From: Pseudomonadota bacterium
Lineage (GTDB): Bacteria > Pseudomonadota > Alphaproteobacteria > Sphingomonadales > Sphingomonadaceae
DNA length: 64,000 nucleotides
Reading direction: 5' to 3'
NCBI GenBank assembly: GCA_023457895.1
Contig: JAEXAY010000005.1
Coordinates: 248,001 to 312,000 of the forward strand
Part shown: in pieces, positions 17,070-25,869 of the stretch
Numbering within the stretch: the stretch's first letter is position 1
Layout: every line of letters starts with the position of its first letter
The notes under the pieces: generated by a model
What the model saw: the letters and a program-made list of their open reading frames with translations, nothing else
Databases searched by the model: none
What the model was told of the DNA's origin: nothing
Program-made: the position numbers and the translations under genes

Positions 17070-18511
17070 AATTCCCCCAATTCGCCCGAAAAATATATGG
17101 TGCAGACAAGACCTTCGGGCCGGTATTCGATCCGCGCTTTCTCTGAACTCCTCGCAGATGCGCCACTTTCGATCAAGCGCGATCCGAAGCCGCGCCGCGT
17201 CGGCGGGCTTGTTTCGGGACCGCCGGTCTCGCGCCATTCGATCGCGAGCACCGGCTCCCTGCCCGCCTCCTGTTCCTCGATCCACCAGCGCACCCCTACC
17301 TTGCCGGCGGGCACCGACAGCGCGCCATATTTGATCGCGTTGGTGGTGAGTTCGTGGACGATCATCGTCAGCGATACCGTGGCCTCGGGATCAAGCGTGA
17401 CATCGGGGCCATCAAGACTGAGCCGCCCCACGTCCGCGCCCGCCGTCGCCTCGACCGAGTTGCGGATCGTGTCGCGTACCGGCGCCGATTCCCAGGCGTT
17501 GCTGGTGAGCTGGTTGTGCGCAGCGGCGAGCGCGTTCAACCGCTGGTTGAAGATCGCGCGCGCCTCGTCCGCGCCCTCGAACCCCTTGAACGATTGCAGC
17601 GCGAGCCCCTGCACTATCGCGAGCATGTTTTTCACGCGATGGTTGAGTTCGTCGATCAGCAGCTTCTGCCGCTCCTCCGCCAGCACCTCCTCGGTGAGGT
17701 CATAGCCCTGGACGAAAATCCCGGCGACCGCGTCCTTGTCGTAATAGGGCTGGTAGATGAAATTGAGATAGCGGATTTCGCTTTCACCGGCATCGGGCGC
17801 CTCGATGCTGACCCGCACCCTTTTCCCCATATAGGGAACACCAGTACGATACACCGTGTCGAGCAGGTCGATGAATCCCTGTTCGACCATTTCCGGCAGC
17901 GCGTCCGCGACATTCTTGCCCGCGATATTGCGCCCGACCAGCTTGCCATAGGCCTGGTTGGCGAGCAGCGCGTGATGACCGGGCCCGCTCAGGATAGTCA
18001 CGAAACCCGGCGCCTGCTCGAAAAGCTGGCGCATCTGCTGCATTTCCCCGGCAAGCCACTGTGCCCGGGTTTCAACCGCGCTGGCATGCTGCATCAGCGT
18101 CGCCTGGTCTCGCAGCGTGCGCAGGCCGTGAAGCTCGGTCACATCAACCGTGTGCTGGAGGATATAGGCGACCTTGCCGCTTTCATCCTTCAAGGGTGTA
18201 TGGGTTGCCGTCCAGTGGCGCACATCCATGCCGCCGTCGGGCATCGGGATGTCATAGCGGATCAGCGCGATATCATCCACCTCGCCGCTTTCCAGCACCC
18301 GGTCGAAGGAGGTACTGAGCCGTTTGAAACTGTCCGAATCGGGCGCGCTGGGGAAGGCCTCGAACATCGGCCGATCGAGAATATCCTCGCGGCTGCGCGC
18401 CGTGACCTTGAGATAGGCCTCGTTCATCCATCTTATGCGAAGGTCGGCGTCGAGCAGGACATAGGGATTTGGCGAAGATGCCAGGAGATGCTCGAAATCA
18501 ATCTGCAACAC
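17066..18511 (-). CDS. PAS-PAS sensor histidine kinase, HWE/HisKA_2 type
   Basis: This is a soluble 481-residue kinase. PAS 1 covers about residues 7-125 (SSPNPYVLLDADLRIRWMNE) and PAS 2 about 163-275 (EQAPGFVTILSGPGHHALLA). A HisKA_2/HWE dimerisation helix has the phospho-accepting histidine in DELNHRVKNMLA (His291). The ATP-binding part has MIVHELTTNAIKYG and the WxE pair (IEWRE) that names the HWE family. No membrane segment or signal peptide is seen, so it senses a cytoplasmic cue. I chose the GTG at 18511 because GGAACGA lies seven bases ahead. The frame stays open far upstream, but only as antisense to the M23 gene. Its 3' end overlaps the broken response regulator by four bases. Confidence 0.85.
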   Translation of the reverse strand: MLQIDFEHLLASSPNPYVLLDADLRIRWMNEAYLKVTARSREDILDRPMFEAFPSAPDSDSFKRLSTSFDRVLESGEVDDIALIRYDIPMPDGGMDVRHWTATHTPLKDESGKVAYILQHTVDVTELHGLRTLRDQATLMQHASAVETRAQWLAGEMQQMRQLFEQAPGFVTILSGPGHHALLANQAYGKLVGRNIAGKNVADALPEMVEQGFIDLLDTVYRTGVPYMGKRVRVSIEAPDAGESEIRYLNFIYQPYYDKDAVAGIFVQGYDLTEEVLAEERQKLLIDELNHRVKNMLAIVQGLALQSFKGFEGADEARAIFNQRLNALAAAHNQLTSNAWESAPVRDTIRNSVEATAGADVGRLSLDGPDVTLDPEATVSLTMIVHELTTNAIKYGALSVPAGKVGVRWWIEEQEAGREPVLAIEWRETGGPETSPPTRRGFGSRLIESGASARSSEKARIEYRPEGLVCTIYFSGELGEL

Positions 18512-18725
18512 GCGAATATCGTTCCAACCGAGAAAATGCCCCGCACGCCCGTTTGCAGGACGCGCCAATAATCCTAAACGCAGGCGCGGAAAAACTGATC
18601 CATGCCGGTGCGCAAAAACCTGTATTTTTACAAGGATGATACGGGAAAGGCTTTGCCGGGCGTCACGCATTGTCATAGAAACGCGGCATCGGCATCCCAT
18701 CCAGAGAGGGAACGGAAAAAGAAGC
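18512..18725. other. Divergent spacer between sensor kinase and M23 gene
   Basis: This 214-base spacer must hold the start signals for both divergent genes. I see an AT-rich block around 18615-18640 but no promoter pair I would defend. A TGCCGGTGCG 10-mer at 18603-18612 is the complement of the TGCACCGGCA-like sequence found in other spacers. An in-frame ATG at 18636 would extend the M23 protein by 30 residues, but the extension has no conserved look. Confidence 0.4.
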
Positions 18726-20021
18726 GTGACGGGAAAGCGGACACAGATCGGGCTGGCGAGCCTGCTTGCCGCAGGGGCCGGGGGCGTCCTGCTGATTGCG
18801 CATGCGGTGACAGCGCGGCCGCAGCGCGCATCGCCGCCGGATGAAGGCACAGCCGGGCTCGCGCGGCTGCACGCCTTCCAGCCCGCAGCGCCCCTTCCCG
18901 CCCGCCGCACCGTGACGGCACGCTGGGAGGATGCGCAGAACCTTGGCAAGCTGCTGGTCCGCGCAGGAGTTGGCGCGGACGACCGCGCCGCCATTCTGGC
19001 GCTGGAGCCGGTGCACCAGCTCGATGCGACGCACGGCAAGAGCCTGTCGCTGACCTTTGCCGCTCCGGCCACCCCGTCGGCGCCCGCTGCCCTGCTATCG
19101 CTCGACGTCACCGCCGCCGGAAAGCCGCTGCTCGCGATCGCGCGCACGACATCGGGATTGGCGCCAGTCTCGACGTCCCTCCCGGCGCGCCCGGCGGCAA
19201 AGCCGGCCAGGCCCTCCGAACAACTGGTGCGCGTACAGGGTCTGGTCGGCGATGACCTTGCGGCAAGCCTTGCTCGGGCTGGAATCGGCAACGCCCTCGC
19301 GCGCGGCTATGGCGACCTGCTGGCGCGCCACCGGCCGGGCGGCCTGCCCGCCACCGCAATCTACGATATCGTCATCGACCAGGCCGCAGCGGGCGGCGGC
19401 GCGGACCGGCTGGTCTACGCCGCCCTCATCCCCGCGCATGGCCCCGATATCCGCCTCGTGCGCTTCGACAAGGACGGCACACCCTATTGGCGCCGCCCGG
19501 GCGAAGCCGCCATGCTGCCGGGGTCCACAACCTCTTCCTCGCCGCAAAGCTGGCAGCGCCCGGTCGATGCGGGCCGCATGTCGTCGCGCTTCGGCTGGCG
19601 GCTGCACCCGATCCTGCGCTTCCTCAAAATCCATTCCGGCATCGATTATGCCGCACCGCGCGGGACGCCGGTGCGCGCCGCGCAGGATGGCGTCATCGCC
19701 GCGGCCGCCAGCAGCGGCGGCTATGGCAAGCTGGTCGAGATCGGTCATGGCGCGGGGCTGGCGACGCGCTATGCGCATCTCGACGGGTTCGCCGTCGCGC
19801 CGGGCGACGAGGTGCGGCGCGGGGACATTATCGGCTATGTCGGCTCGACCGGGCTTTCAACCGGCCCGCACCTTCATTTCGAACTGCTGCAAAATGGCCG
19901 CAAGATCGATCCCGCCGCGGCGCGCATCGCCTTTTCGGGCGGCACCGGCGTCGATATCACGCGCGAGGTCAGCCAGCGCTACCGGACGCTGATGGCGCTT
20001 GCTCCGCTCCGGCCAAGATGA
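18726..20021 (+). CDS. M23 family metallopeptidase (LytM domain)
   Basis: This 431-residue exported protein has an N-terminal hydrophobic segment (IGLASLLAAGAGGVLLIAHA) and a Pro/Ala-rich middle. A C-terminal M23/LytM domain carries the zinc-binding motifs HPILRFLKIHSGIDYAAP and GPHLHFEL, between which lies the YGKLVEIGHGAGLATRYAHL core. It should cut peptidoglycan cross-bridges, or regulate amidases, in the periplasm. All metal ligands look present, so it may be active. The start is a GTG at 18726; an upstream ATG at 18636 is possible. Its last 53 bases overlap the convergent winged-helix regulator gene. Confidence 0.87.
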   Translation: MTGKRTQIGLASLLAAGAGGVLLIAHAVTARPQRASPPDEGTAGLARLHAFQPAAPLPARRTVTARWEDAQNLGKLLVRAGVGADDRAAILALEPVHQLDATHGKSLSLTFAAPATPSAPAALLSLDVTAAGKPLLAIARTTSGLAPVSTSLPARPAAKPARPSEQLVRVQGLVGDDLAASLARAGIGNALARGYGDLLARHRPGGLPATAIYDIVIDQAAAGGGADRLVYAALIPAHGPDIRLVRFDKDGTPYWRRPGEAAMLPGSTTSSSPQSWQRPVDAGRMSSRFGWRLHPILRFLKIHSGIDYAAPRGTPVRAAQDGVIAAAASSGGYGKLVEIGHGAGLATRYAHLDGFAVAPGDEVRRGDIIGYVGSTGLSTGPHLHFELLQNGRKIDPAAARIAFSGGTGVDITREVSQRYRTLMALAPLRPR

Positions 20022-20703
20022 AGGCGACATCATTGCTATCATGGCCGAAGTCGCGGTCGTGCATCAGCATGTCGTGAAGGATCAGCCGCGCCGAGATCAG
20101 CCGGTAATGATATTTGGGGTTGTTGCGCTGGCGCTGCACCCAGCCGCGGCTGCGCATGCCGGAAAGGCAGCGCGAAATCATCCCGTAGGAGACATCGACC
20201 AGATCGAGCAGTTCCTGCGCGGTGAACCAGCGATCCTGCAGCTGGAGCGAGGCGAGCAGGATCTGGCGGCTGACATTGCGGAAGATGGTCGGACTCTTGC
20301 GCTCGGGCCCCGGATGGACGGCCGGGGCCGCTTCGGCCACCGGCCTGCCCGGAATCGCGAGGCGATGCGCGCCATCGAGCGCGCACCAGGACAGGCCCGC
20401 ATCGCGCAATGCGATGTCCCATCCGCGCGGGAGCACAGGCAGGATGGCCAAGGGGTGGACGTCCGTGCCGACCGGCAAAAGCGCGCCGGTCACATCCGCC
20501 ACGGCCTGCGGCTCGCTTGCGAACAGCGCGATGCGCAGCCGCTGCACCGGACCGCTGCCGCCGAGCACCGCGTCCCATAGCGGCGGATCGCCTGCACCGG
20601 CGCGCGCCCTAATGTGCAGAATGCCTTGTGTTTCGGCCGCGAGCTCGGCCAGATAGGCCAGCTGATTGTCCTGCCAACAGTCTTTGCGCTGATCGAACGC
20701 CAC
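19969..20703 (-). CDS. Winged-helix transcriptional regulator, function unknown
   Basis: The product has 244 residues. The C-terminal third looks like a winged helix-turn-helix (FTAQELLDLVDVSYGMISRC followed by GMRSRGWVQRQRNNPKYHYR). The N-terminal two thirds contain a possible alpha/beta domain (LRIALFASEPQAVADV, then WDIALRDAGLSWCALDG, HRLAIPG). I do not recognise this part with confidence. The start is fixed by an AGGAGG at 20718-20713. The GTG right next to it is too close, while the GTG nine bases further (20703) is well placed. It is divergent from the small TPR-like gene, with a PhoB-box-like site between them. The gene overlaps the end of the M23 gene on the other strand. Confidence 0.72.
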   Translation of the reverse strand: MAFDQRKDCWQDNQLAYLAELAAETQGILHIRARAGAGDPPLWDAVLGGSGPVQRLRIALFASEPQAVADVTGALLPVGTDVHPLAILPVLPRGWDIALRDAGLSWCALDGAHRLAIPGRPVAEAAPAVHPGPERKSPTIFRNVSRQILLASLQLQDRWFTAQELLDLVDVSYGMISRCLSGMRSRGWVQRQRNNPKYHYRLISARLILHDMLMHDRDFGHDSNDVAFILAGAEQAPSASGSAG

Positions 20704-20712
20704 CCGGTCCAC

Positions 20713-20718
20713 CCTCCT
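20713..20718 (-). promoter_or_regulatory. Ribosome-binding site deciding the regulator start
   Basis: A perfect AGGAGG on the complement strand lies nine bases before the GTG at 20703 and zero bases before the GTG at 20712. The spacing makes 20703 the likely start codon of the winged-helix regulator. Confidence 0.7.
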
Positions 20719-20831
20719 GCTGGGCGGTCCTGTGGGCCATTGGCCTTACAGATTTATGACATTGATGTGCCCGATTACCGGCAGCGTCGCCCGGAACGCC
20801 CCGCGTTTCCACCATAAAATAAATATACAAA

Positions 20832-20849
20832 TTGTCATTATCCTGTCAT
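20832..20849 (+). promoter_or_regulatory. PhoB-box-like site ahead of the TPR gene
   Basis: TTGTCAT, four bases (TATC), CTGTCAT. This is the 7-4-7 direct repeat of the PhoB binding site (consensus CTGTCAT-N4-CTGTCAT), with 13 of 14 repeat bases matching. The orientation points to the rightward TPR gene, whose ATG begins 31 bases past the site; that leaves room for a short leader only. An ATGACA at 20756-20761 is a lone inverted half-site. Confidence 0.6.
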
Positions 20850-20879
20850 ATTTCCGATTCTGAGAAAAAGGAGAGGATG

Positions 20880-21257
20880 ATGGCAAAACTGATTCGCGGA
20901 CTGATTTTCGCGTCGTTGCTGCTTCCCGCAGCAGCACAAGCCCATGATAGCAAAGGCGAAATCGGCTATCAGCGGGGCGCGCTCGGTTATGATGCGCTGA
21001 TGGGCGGCAATTATGGCGAGGCCGAAAAACAGATTCAGGCTGCCGCCGCTTCCAGCCTTGATCCAGCCCAGATGCTCAATCTCGGCATTGTCTATCTCAA
21101 TACATCGCGCACCAGCGATGCGCAGGCGATGTTCACCCGTGCCGCCAACAGCAAGGAACATTTCCCCGTCCTGCTGTCGAACGGCCAGGAAGTGGATTCG
21201 CGCCTGCTCGCGAGGCAATTGCTCGCCAAGGCCAATTCGCGGCTCGCCATCCGGTAA
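20880..21257 (+). CDS. Small exported TPR-like protein
   Basis: This 125-residue protein has a signal peptide (MAKLIRGLIFASLLLPAAAQ, cleavage near AQAHDS). It then has two helix pairs that look like tetratricopeptide repeats (GALGYDALMGGNYGEAEKQI and LNLGIVYLNTSRTSDAQAMF). It is probably periplasmic. I chose the second of two adjacent ATGs because AAGGAG at 20868-20873 is six bases ahead of it. It is followed by a strong hairpin at 21314-21341, so it may form its own unit. Its place under a PhoB-box-like site and before the lipoprotein/TonB receptor/T2SS genes suggests an accessory job in that system, but no function is shown. Confidence 0.8.
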   Translation: MAKLIRGLIFASLLLPAAAQAHDSKGEIGYQRGALGYDALMGGNYGEAEKQIQAAAASSLDPAQMLNLGIVYLNTSRTSDAQAMFTRAANSKEHFPVLLSNGQEVDSRLLARQLLAKANSRLAIR

Positions 21258-21313
21258 CGGCCCGTATCCGGCCGGCGGCGGCGCGCCGGTTCTAATCGCC
21301 TGATTTCAAAAGA

Positions 21314-21341
21314 GGCGTTCGCCACATCGCTGGCGGACGCC
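21314..21341 (+). terminator. Strong hairpin after the TPR gene
   Basis: GGCGTTCGCCA, six-base loop, TGGCGGACGCC: an 11-base stem with one mismatch. The T-run on the + side is short (TTCTGCTG). On the complement side the stem is followed by TCTTTTG. It probably ends transcription of the TPR gene, or acts in both directions. Confidence 0.55.
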
Positions 21342-21359
21342 TTCTGCTGTGCCGCGCAG

Positions 21360-21377
21360 AGGTCACCATAGTGTAAC
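21360..21377 (+). promoter_or_regulatory. PhoB-box-like site ahead of the lipoprotein gene
   Basis: AGGTCAC, CATA, GTGTAAC. The layout is 7-4-7 and ten of fourteen bases agree with the PhoB half-sites. Taken alone it is weak. It shares the core TCACnATAGTGTAACA with the site upstream of gspC (26004-26021), which argues that both are real operators for the same regulator. Confidence 0.5.
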
Positions 21378-21482
21378 AATCGACTCCTAGTTGCCCGACT
21401 CGTGCGGCAACGGGGGAATGTTTCTTCCTGTCCGTTCACCCATTTCAAATGCGGACCGGCGCGGCCGGGCAGGGAGATTATA

Positions 21483-23051
21483 ATGACCTACGCGAACAAG
21501 TTTCGACTCGTGATGATGGCCGGCGCGGCCGCCACGGCGCTTTCGGCCTGTGGTCCTGAAGATATCGCATCGCCCGGCGAAGGCACGGTCATCGTCCTTC
21601 CCGGCACCTCGGGCGGCACCAGCGGTGGTTCGACCAGCGGCGGCACCTCGGGCGGCACCACCAGCGGCGGTACCGGAACCGGCCCCGCGGCTGATTGCCC
21701 CGCCGGCTTTACCAATGGCGGCGTGATCGCCAATCTGCGCAACTGCCAGATTTCCGGCCGCCTCAGCGCCGACCTCAACATTCCCAAGCGCGCCGGCACC
21801 ATCTATTCGCTCGCGGGCCGCGTTGATGTCGGCACCGACGTCGGCGCTGACGGCACTGCCGCTGGCGGCAAGAGCGTGACGCTTTCGATCGACCCGGGTG
21901 TGGTCGTGTTCGGTTCGGGCGGCCTCGATTTCCTCGTCGTGCAGCGCGGATCGAAGCTGAACGCGGTCGGCACCTCGACCCAGCCGATCATCTTCACCTC
22001 GCGCCGCAACGTCGAAGGCGGCGCCACCGACGACAGCCAGGGCCAGTGGGGCGGTATCGTTCTCCTCGGCCGTGCACCGATTTCCGACTGTCTCGGCGCG
22101 GCAACGGGCGGCACCGCCCAATGCCAGCAGCAGTTCGAAGGCAGCGCGGACGCCCCCTATGGCGGCGCGATCGCCAGCGATTCGAGCGGCGCCCTTCAAT
22201 ATGTCCAGATCCGTTATTCGGGCTATGAAATCGCGCCGAACAAGGAAATCAACGGCCTCACGCTGGCCGGCACGGGAACGGGCACGCTGGTCGACCACGT
22301 CCAGGTCCACAACAGCTCGGACGACGCGGTTGAATGGTTCGGCGGCCGTACCAATGCCAAATATCTGGTTCTGACCGGCAATGATGATGACAATCTCGAC
22401 ACCGACCTTGGGTACAAGGGCGCGATCCAGTTCGTCATCGCCGTCCAGCGCGCAAGCGGCCAGTCGGGCGACTCGATCATCGAATCCGACTCGAACGGTA
22501 ACGAGGACGCGGTTCCGCGTCAGGACACCCGCCTCGCCAACGTGACCTTCGTCCATCGCTCGACGCTCTCGTCCTCGGTTAACGCGATCCTGCTGCGCGG
22601 CGGCACCGACTATCGCATTGCCAATGCGGTCGTCACCAGCCCGCGCTTCTGCCTCGACATCGACGGCGCGCCGACGATGCAGGCGGCAGACCCGGCGAAG
22701 GATGAACTCGGTGAACCGCAATTCCGTTCGGTCGCGCTGTCCTGCACCGCGGGTGCGGTCAACGACGATGGCAACATCACCAAGGCCGCGATCGACGCGC
22801 TGTTCGCAGCCGATCCGAACAACAAGCCGGGCCACACGTCGAGCCTGACCAATGTGTTCGTCAACGGCGCCAACGAAACCGCGGTTCCGGCGTTCACCGG
22901 CCTCGCCGGCTGGAGCAGCTTCTTCACCAGCGTCAACTATATCGGCGCGGTCAAGGATGCGAGCGACACCTGGTATCGCGGCTGGACCTGCGATTCGAGC
23001 ACGGCCAACTTTGGCAGCGGCTCGTCCTGTACGTCGATCCCGGCGCTTTAA
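21483..23051 (+). CDS. Large surface/secreted lipoprotein, possible T2SS cargo
   Basis: This is a 522-residue lipoprotein with lipobox LSAC (Cys near 23) followed by a Ser/Gly/Thr-rich linker (GTSGGTSGGSTSGGTSGG). A long body follows of repeated short strands with many Gly and Asp (QGQWGGIVLLGRAPI, GALQYVQIRYSGYEIA, DHVQVHNSSDDAVEWFGG), which suggests a right-handed beta-helix. Five or so cysteines in the body could form disulfides, as expected for a T2SS substrate that folds in the periplasm. In Caulobacter crescentus a phosphate-starvation lipoprotein (ElpS) is secreted by a T2SS encoded nearby (recalled). This gene has the same setting, but I have not shown it is a homologue. AGGGAG lies six bases before the ATG. 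Confidence 0.82.
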   Translation: MTYANKFRLVMMAGAAATALSACGPEDIASPGEGTVIVLPGTSGGTSGGSTSGGTSGGTTSGGTGTGPAADCPAGFTNGGVIANLRNCQISGRLSADLNIPKRAGTIYSLAGRVDVGTDVGADGTAAGGKSVTLSIDPGVVVFGSGGLDFLVVQRGSKLNAVGTSTQPIIFTSRRNVEGGATDDSQGQWGGIVLLGRAPISDCLGAATGGTAQCQQQFEGSADAPYGGAIASDSSGALQYVQIRYSGYEIAPNKEINGLTLAGTGTGTLVDHVQVHNSSDDAVEWFGGRTNAKYLVLTGNDDDNLDTDLGYKGAIQFVIAVQRASGQSGDSIIESDSNGNEDAVPRQDTRLANVTFVHRSTLSSSVNAILLRGGTDYRIANAVVTSPRFCLDIDGAPTMQAADPAKDELGEPQFRSVALSCTAGAVNDDGNITKAAIDALFAADPNNKPGHTSSLTNVFVNGANETAVPAFTGLAGWSSFFTSVNYIGAVKDASDTWYRGWTCDSSTANFGSGSSCTSIPAL

Positions 23052-23065
23052 GTCACGACCAGCAA

Positions 23066-23097
23066 GCAAGCGGCGCGGCCCTGGCTGCGCCGCTTGC
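23066..23097 (+). terminator. Perfect 11-bp hairpin between lipoprotein and TonB receptor
   Basis: GCAAGCGGCGC and GCGCCGCTTGC form an 11-base perfect stem, with an inner GCC/GGC pair closing the loop. No T-run follows. It could be a partial terminator or a 3' stabiliser that lets the lipoprotein be made in excess over the receptor encoded 30 bases further on. Confidence 0.5.
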
Positions 23098-23127
23098 ACA
23101 TACTCATAAAAAGTTACGGGGAACCCG

Positions 23128-25839
23128 ATGATGAAGACGCATTCTGCTCTGGCGATCCTGCTGTCTGCGACGACCGCGCTGACCACACCTGCCTTCGCGC
23201 AAGACACCGCTGCGGAAGCCGCTCCTGCCGCCGCTTCTCAGGACAGCACGGCCGACGCCGCGCCGGACCAAGAGGAACAGGTCGAAGTCTCCACCACCGG
23301 CGCGCAGAATGAAGCGATCGTCGTGCGCGGCCGCCGCATCACCGATATTCAGCGCACCACGCCCGAAGTCGTCTCGGTGCTCTCCGCGGCCGATATCGCG
23401 CGGACCGGCGAGGGCGATATCGCCGGCGCACTCCAGCGCGTCACCGGCCTCAGCGTCGTCGGCAACGGCTATGTCTATGTCCGCGGGCTGGGCGACCGCT
23501 ATTCGCTGGCGCTCCTGAACGGGCTTCCCCTGCCCTCGCCCGAACCGCTGAAACGCGTTGTGCCGCTCGACATCTTTCCGTCGAGCCTGATCGCAAGCTC
23601 GCTCGTGCAGAAAAGCTATTCGCCCAACTATCCGGGTGAATTTGGCGGCGGCGTGATCAACCTCACCACCACCGCGATCCCGCGCGAAAGCTTTTTCAAG
23701 GTGTCGATCGGTTCCAGCTTCGACACCGAAACCTCGGGCGAAACCGGCTTTATGCATTATGGCAGCCCGTCGGACTGGACCGGTTTCGATGATGGCACCC
23801 GCGACATCCCCAAGCCGCTCAAGGCCGCGATGGCGACGGGCCGCCTGATCGGCGTCGACTCGCTCTCGCCCGATCTCGCCTATGCCGACCGCCTCAAGCA
23901 GATGCAGGCGATCACGATGAGCCTCGTCAACAGCCGCACCACCGTGGCGCAACGCGAGGATTATATCCCGATCAACGGTTCTGCCGAACTCAGCGCCGCC
24001 AAGCTGTGGGATATCGGCTCGACCCGCGTCGGCCTCATCGCGAGCGCCGGTTATGACAATAGCTGGAATACCCGCGATGCAATCCAGCAGCTGTCGTCCG
24101 ACCCCAATCTCGGCAACCTCGGCATCGACAGCCGGGCGGTGCGCACCGAGAACCATATCGTCGTCAACGGCCTGCTCGGGCTTGGCCTCGAATTTGGCGA
24201 GCACAAGCTGCGCTGGAACAATATCTTCATCCGCGACACGCAGAAGCTGACTCGCCTCGCGCGCGGCATCAACGACTTCTCGTCGGTCAACGTGCATTAT
24301 ATGGACCAGGATACGGCCTGGTATGAGCGCCAGCTGTTCAACACCCAGCTGGTTGGTGAATTCAGGTTCGATCCGGTCAAGCTCGACCTGCGTGCAGCCT
24401 ATGCCAACTCGCAGCGTGAGGCGCCTTATGAACGCAGCTTCCGCTACGTGTTCGACACGACGGTCAATGACTATATCAACAACCTCAGCCAGCAGGGCAG
24501 CGCCAGCATCGCGTTCAGCGATCTGAACGAGGACCTGTATGCTGCGGGCGCCGACCTCAGTTACAAGTTCCCGAGCCTGCCGCTGACGCTGACCACGGGC
24601 TATGCCTTCTCGGATACCAAGCGCAATTCCGTGCGCCGCTCGTTCATCTTCAAGTCGGCCGATGGCGCGCTCAACGGCACGGTGGCGCAGCAGCGCCCGG
24701 ACTATCTGTTGTCCGACTATAACGTCCAGGCCTTCAATGTCCTGCTGTCGGAAGACACCGGGGTCGATGGCGCGGGTGCGTTCGACGCAGGGCTGCGCGT
24801 CCACGCGGGCTACATCATGGGCAATCTCGAAATTGCCGACGGCCTCTCGCTCAACCTTGGCACCCGCTATGAAAGCGCGCGCCAGTTTGTCGAGCCGCTC
24901 GGCCTTGACGGTGAGCCTACCACCGGACTTTCGACCACGCTCAAGAAAAATTACTGGCTGCCGGCGGCAACGCTGACCTGGATTCCGATGGAGCAGACCC
25001 AGTTCCGCCTGTCCGCGTCCAAGACCATTGCCCGTCCGCAGTTCCGCGAGCTGGCCTATCAGGTCTATCAGGACGTCGACAGCGACCGCCAGTTCATCGG
25101 CAACCCCTTCCTCGTCGATTCCGAGCTGTGGAATGCCGAAGGCCGGTTCGAATGGTATTTCGGCCGCGACCAGCGCGCCAGCGTCGCCGCTTTCTACAAG
25201 AAGATCGACCGTCCGATCGAAGCCTTCACCGACCTGTCTTCGGGTCTGCGCACCAGCTTCGCCAACGCCCCGTCGGCCCAGCTTTATGGCGCCGAGGTCG
25301 AGCTGCAGAAATATTTCCCGCTCGGAGACGGCGCCGAAGGAACGGTATTCGGCACCCGCCGCGCAGTGATCGTTGCCAACTATACCTATACCAAGTCGAA
25401 GCTGAAAGTCGGTGACAATGACCCAATCGCCTCGCCGCTGCTGTCGGGCCTGCTTGCGCGCGACATCTTCAACGATGGCGATCCGCTGACCGGCCAGTCG
25501 GACCACCTCGTCAATCTCCAGCTCGGCATGGAAGATGAAAGCCGCCTGTCGCAGCAGACCTTCATGCTGACCTATGCCTCGAAGCGCGTGACCAGCCGCG
25601 GTCCCCAGTCGGGCGGCGCGCAGCAGCCCGATTTCTACGAATATCCGGGCCTGCGCCTCGATTTCGTGGCGCGCGAAGGTTTCCGCCTGCTGGGCGCGGA
25701 AGGTGAAATGAAGCTGCAGGTGCGCAACATCACCGGCACCGGCCATAAGGAATATCAGAAGAACGAGAACCGCCGGGTCGACATCAACAGCTACAAGATG
25801 GGCCGCATTTTCTCGCTGTCGGCATCGCTGAAATTCTGA
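23128..25839 (+). CDS. TonB-dependent outer-membrane receptor
   Basis: This 903-residue receptor has a signal peptide (cleavage near AFAQDT) and an acidic/Ala-rich linker. A TonB-box-like EAIVVRGRR follows, then a plug domain (VVSVLSAADIARTGEGDIAG, YVYVRGLGDRYSLALLNG) and a barrel ending in the aromatic LSASLKF. The plug segment LPLPSPEPLKRVVPLDIFPS is typical of the carboxypeptidase-regulatory-like or oar-related group rather than siderophore receptors. It lies directly after the putative secreted lipoprotein and before the T2SS genes, all under PhoB-box-like sites. It may import a phosphorus-containing ligand released or captured by the lipoprotein; this is inference. GGGGAA lies before the ATG. 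Confidence 0.92.
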   Translation: MMKTHSALAILLSATTALTTPAFAQDTAAEAAPAAASQDSTADAAPDQEEQVEVSTTGAQNEAIVVRGRRITDIQRTTPEVVSVLSAADIARTGEGDIAGALQRVTGLSVVGNGYVYVRGLGDRYSLALLNGLPLPSPEPLKRVVPLDIFPSSLIASSLVQKSYSPNYPGEFGGGVINLTTTAIPRESFFKVSIGSSFDTETSGETGFMHYGSPSDWTGFDDGTRDIPKPLKAAMATGRLIGVDSLSPDLAYADRLKQMQAITMSLVNSRTTVAQREDYIPINGSAELSAAKLWDIGSTRVGLIASAGYDNSWNTRDAIQQLSSDPNLGNLGIDSRAVRTENHIVVNGLLGLGLEFGEHKLRWNNIFIRDTQKLTRLARGINDFSSVNVHYMDQDTAWYERQLFNTQLVGEFRFDPVKLDLRAAYANSQREAPYERSFRYVFDTTVNDYINNLSQQGSASIAFSDLNEDLYAAGADLSYKFPSLPLTLTTGYAFSDTKRNSVRRSFIFKSADGALNGTVAQQRPDYLLSDYNVQAFNVLLSEDTGVDGAGAFDAGLRVHAGYIMGNLEIADGLSLNLGTRYESARQFVEPLGLDGEPTTGLSTTLKKNYWLPAATLTWIPMEQTQFRLSASKTIARPQFRELAYQVYQDVDSDRQFIGNPFLVDSELWNAEGRFEWYFGRDQRASVAAFYKKIDRPIEAFTDLSSGLRTSFANAPSAQLYGAEVELQKYFPLGDGAEGTVFGTRRAVIVANYTYTKSKLKVGDNDPIASPLLSGLLARDIFNDGDPLTGQSDHLVNLQLGMEDESRLSQQTFMLTYASKRVTSRGPQSGGAQQPDFYEYPGLRLDFVAREGFRLLGAEGEMKLQVRNITGTGHKEYQKNENRRVDINSYKMGRIFSLSASLKF

Positions 25840-25846
25840 ACCGGGC

Positions 25847-25869
25847 GGGCGGGAGCAGCCTTCCCGTCC
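25847..25869 (+). terminator. Likely terminator of the TonB receptor gene
   Basis: GGGCGGGA, seven-base loop, TCCCGTCC (eight pairs including one G-T), followed by CTCCCTTTCG. It lies eight bases past the receptor stop and separates it from the gspC promoter region. Confidence 0.5.

Noticed and set aside
18660..18685. A further PhoB box before the M23 gene (GTCAC then GTCAT)
   Set aside because: The half-sites are spaced 10 bases apart instead of 11, and the second half fits poorly.
20710..20712. GTG as start of the winged-helix regulator
   Set aside because: AGGAGG ends directly against it; the GTG at 20703 has the proper distance.
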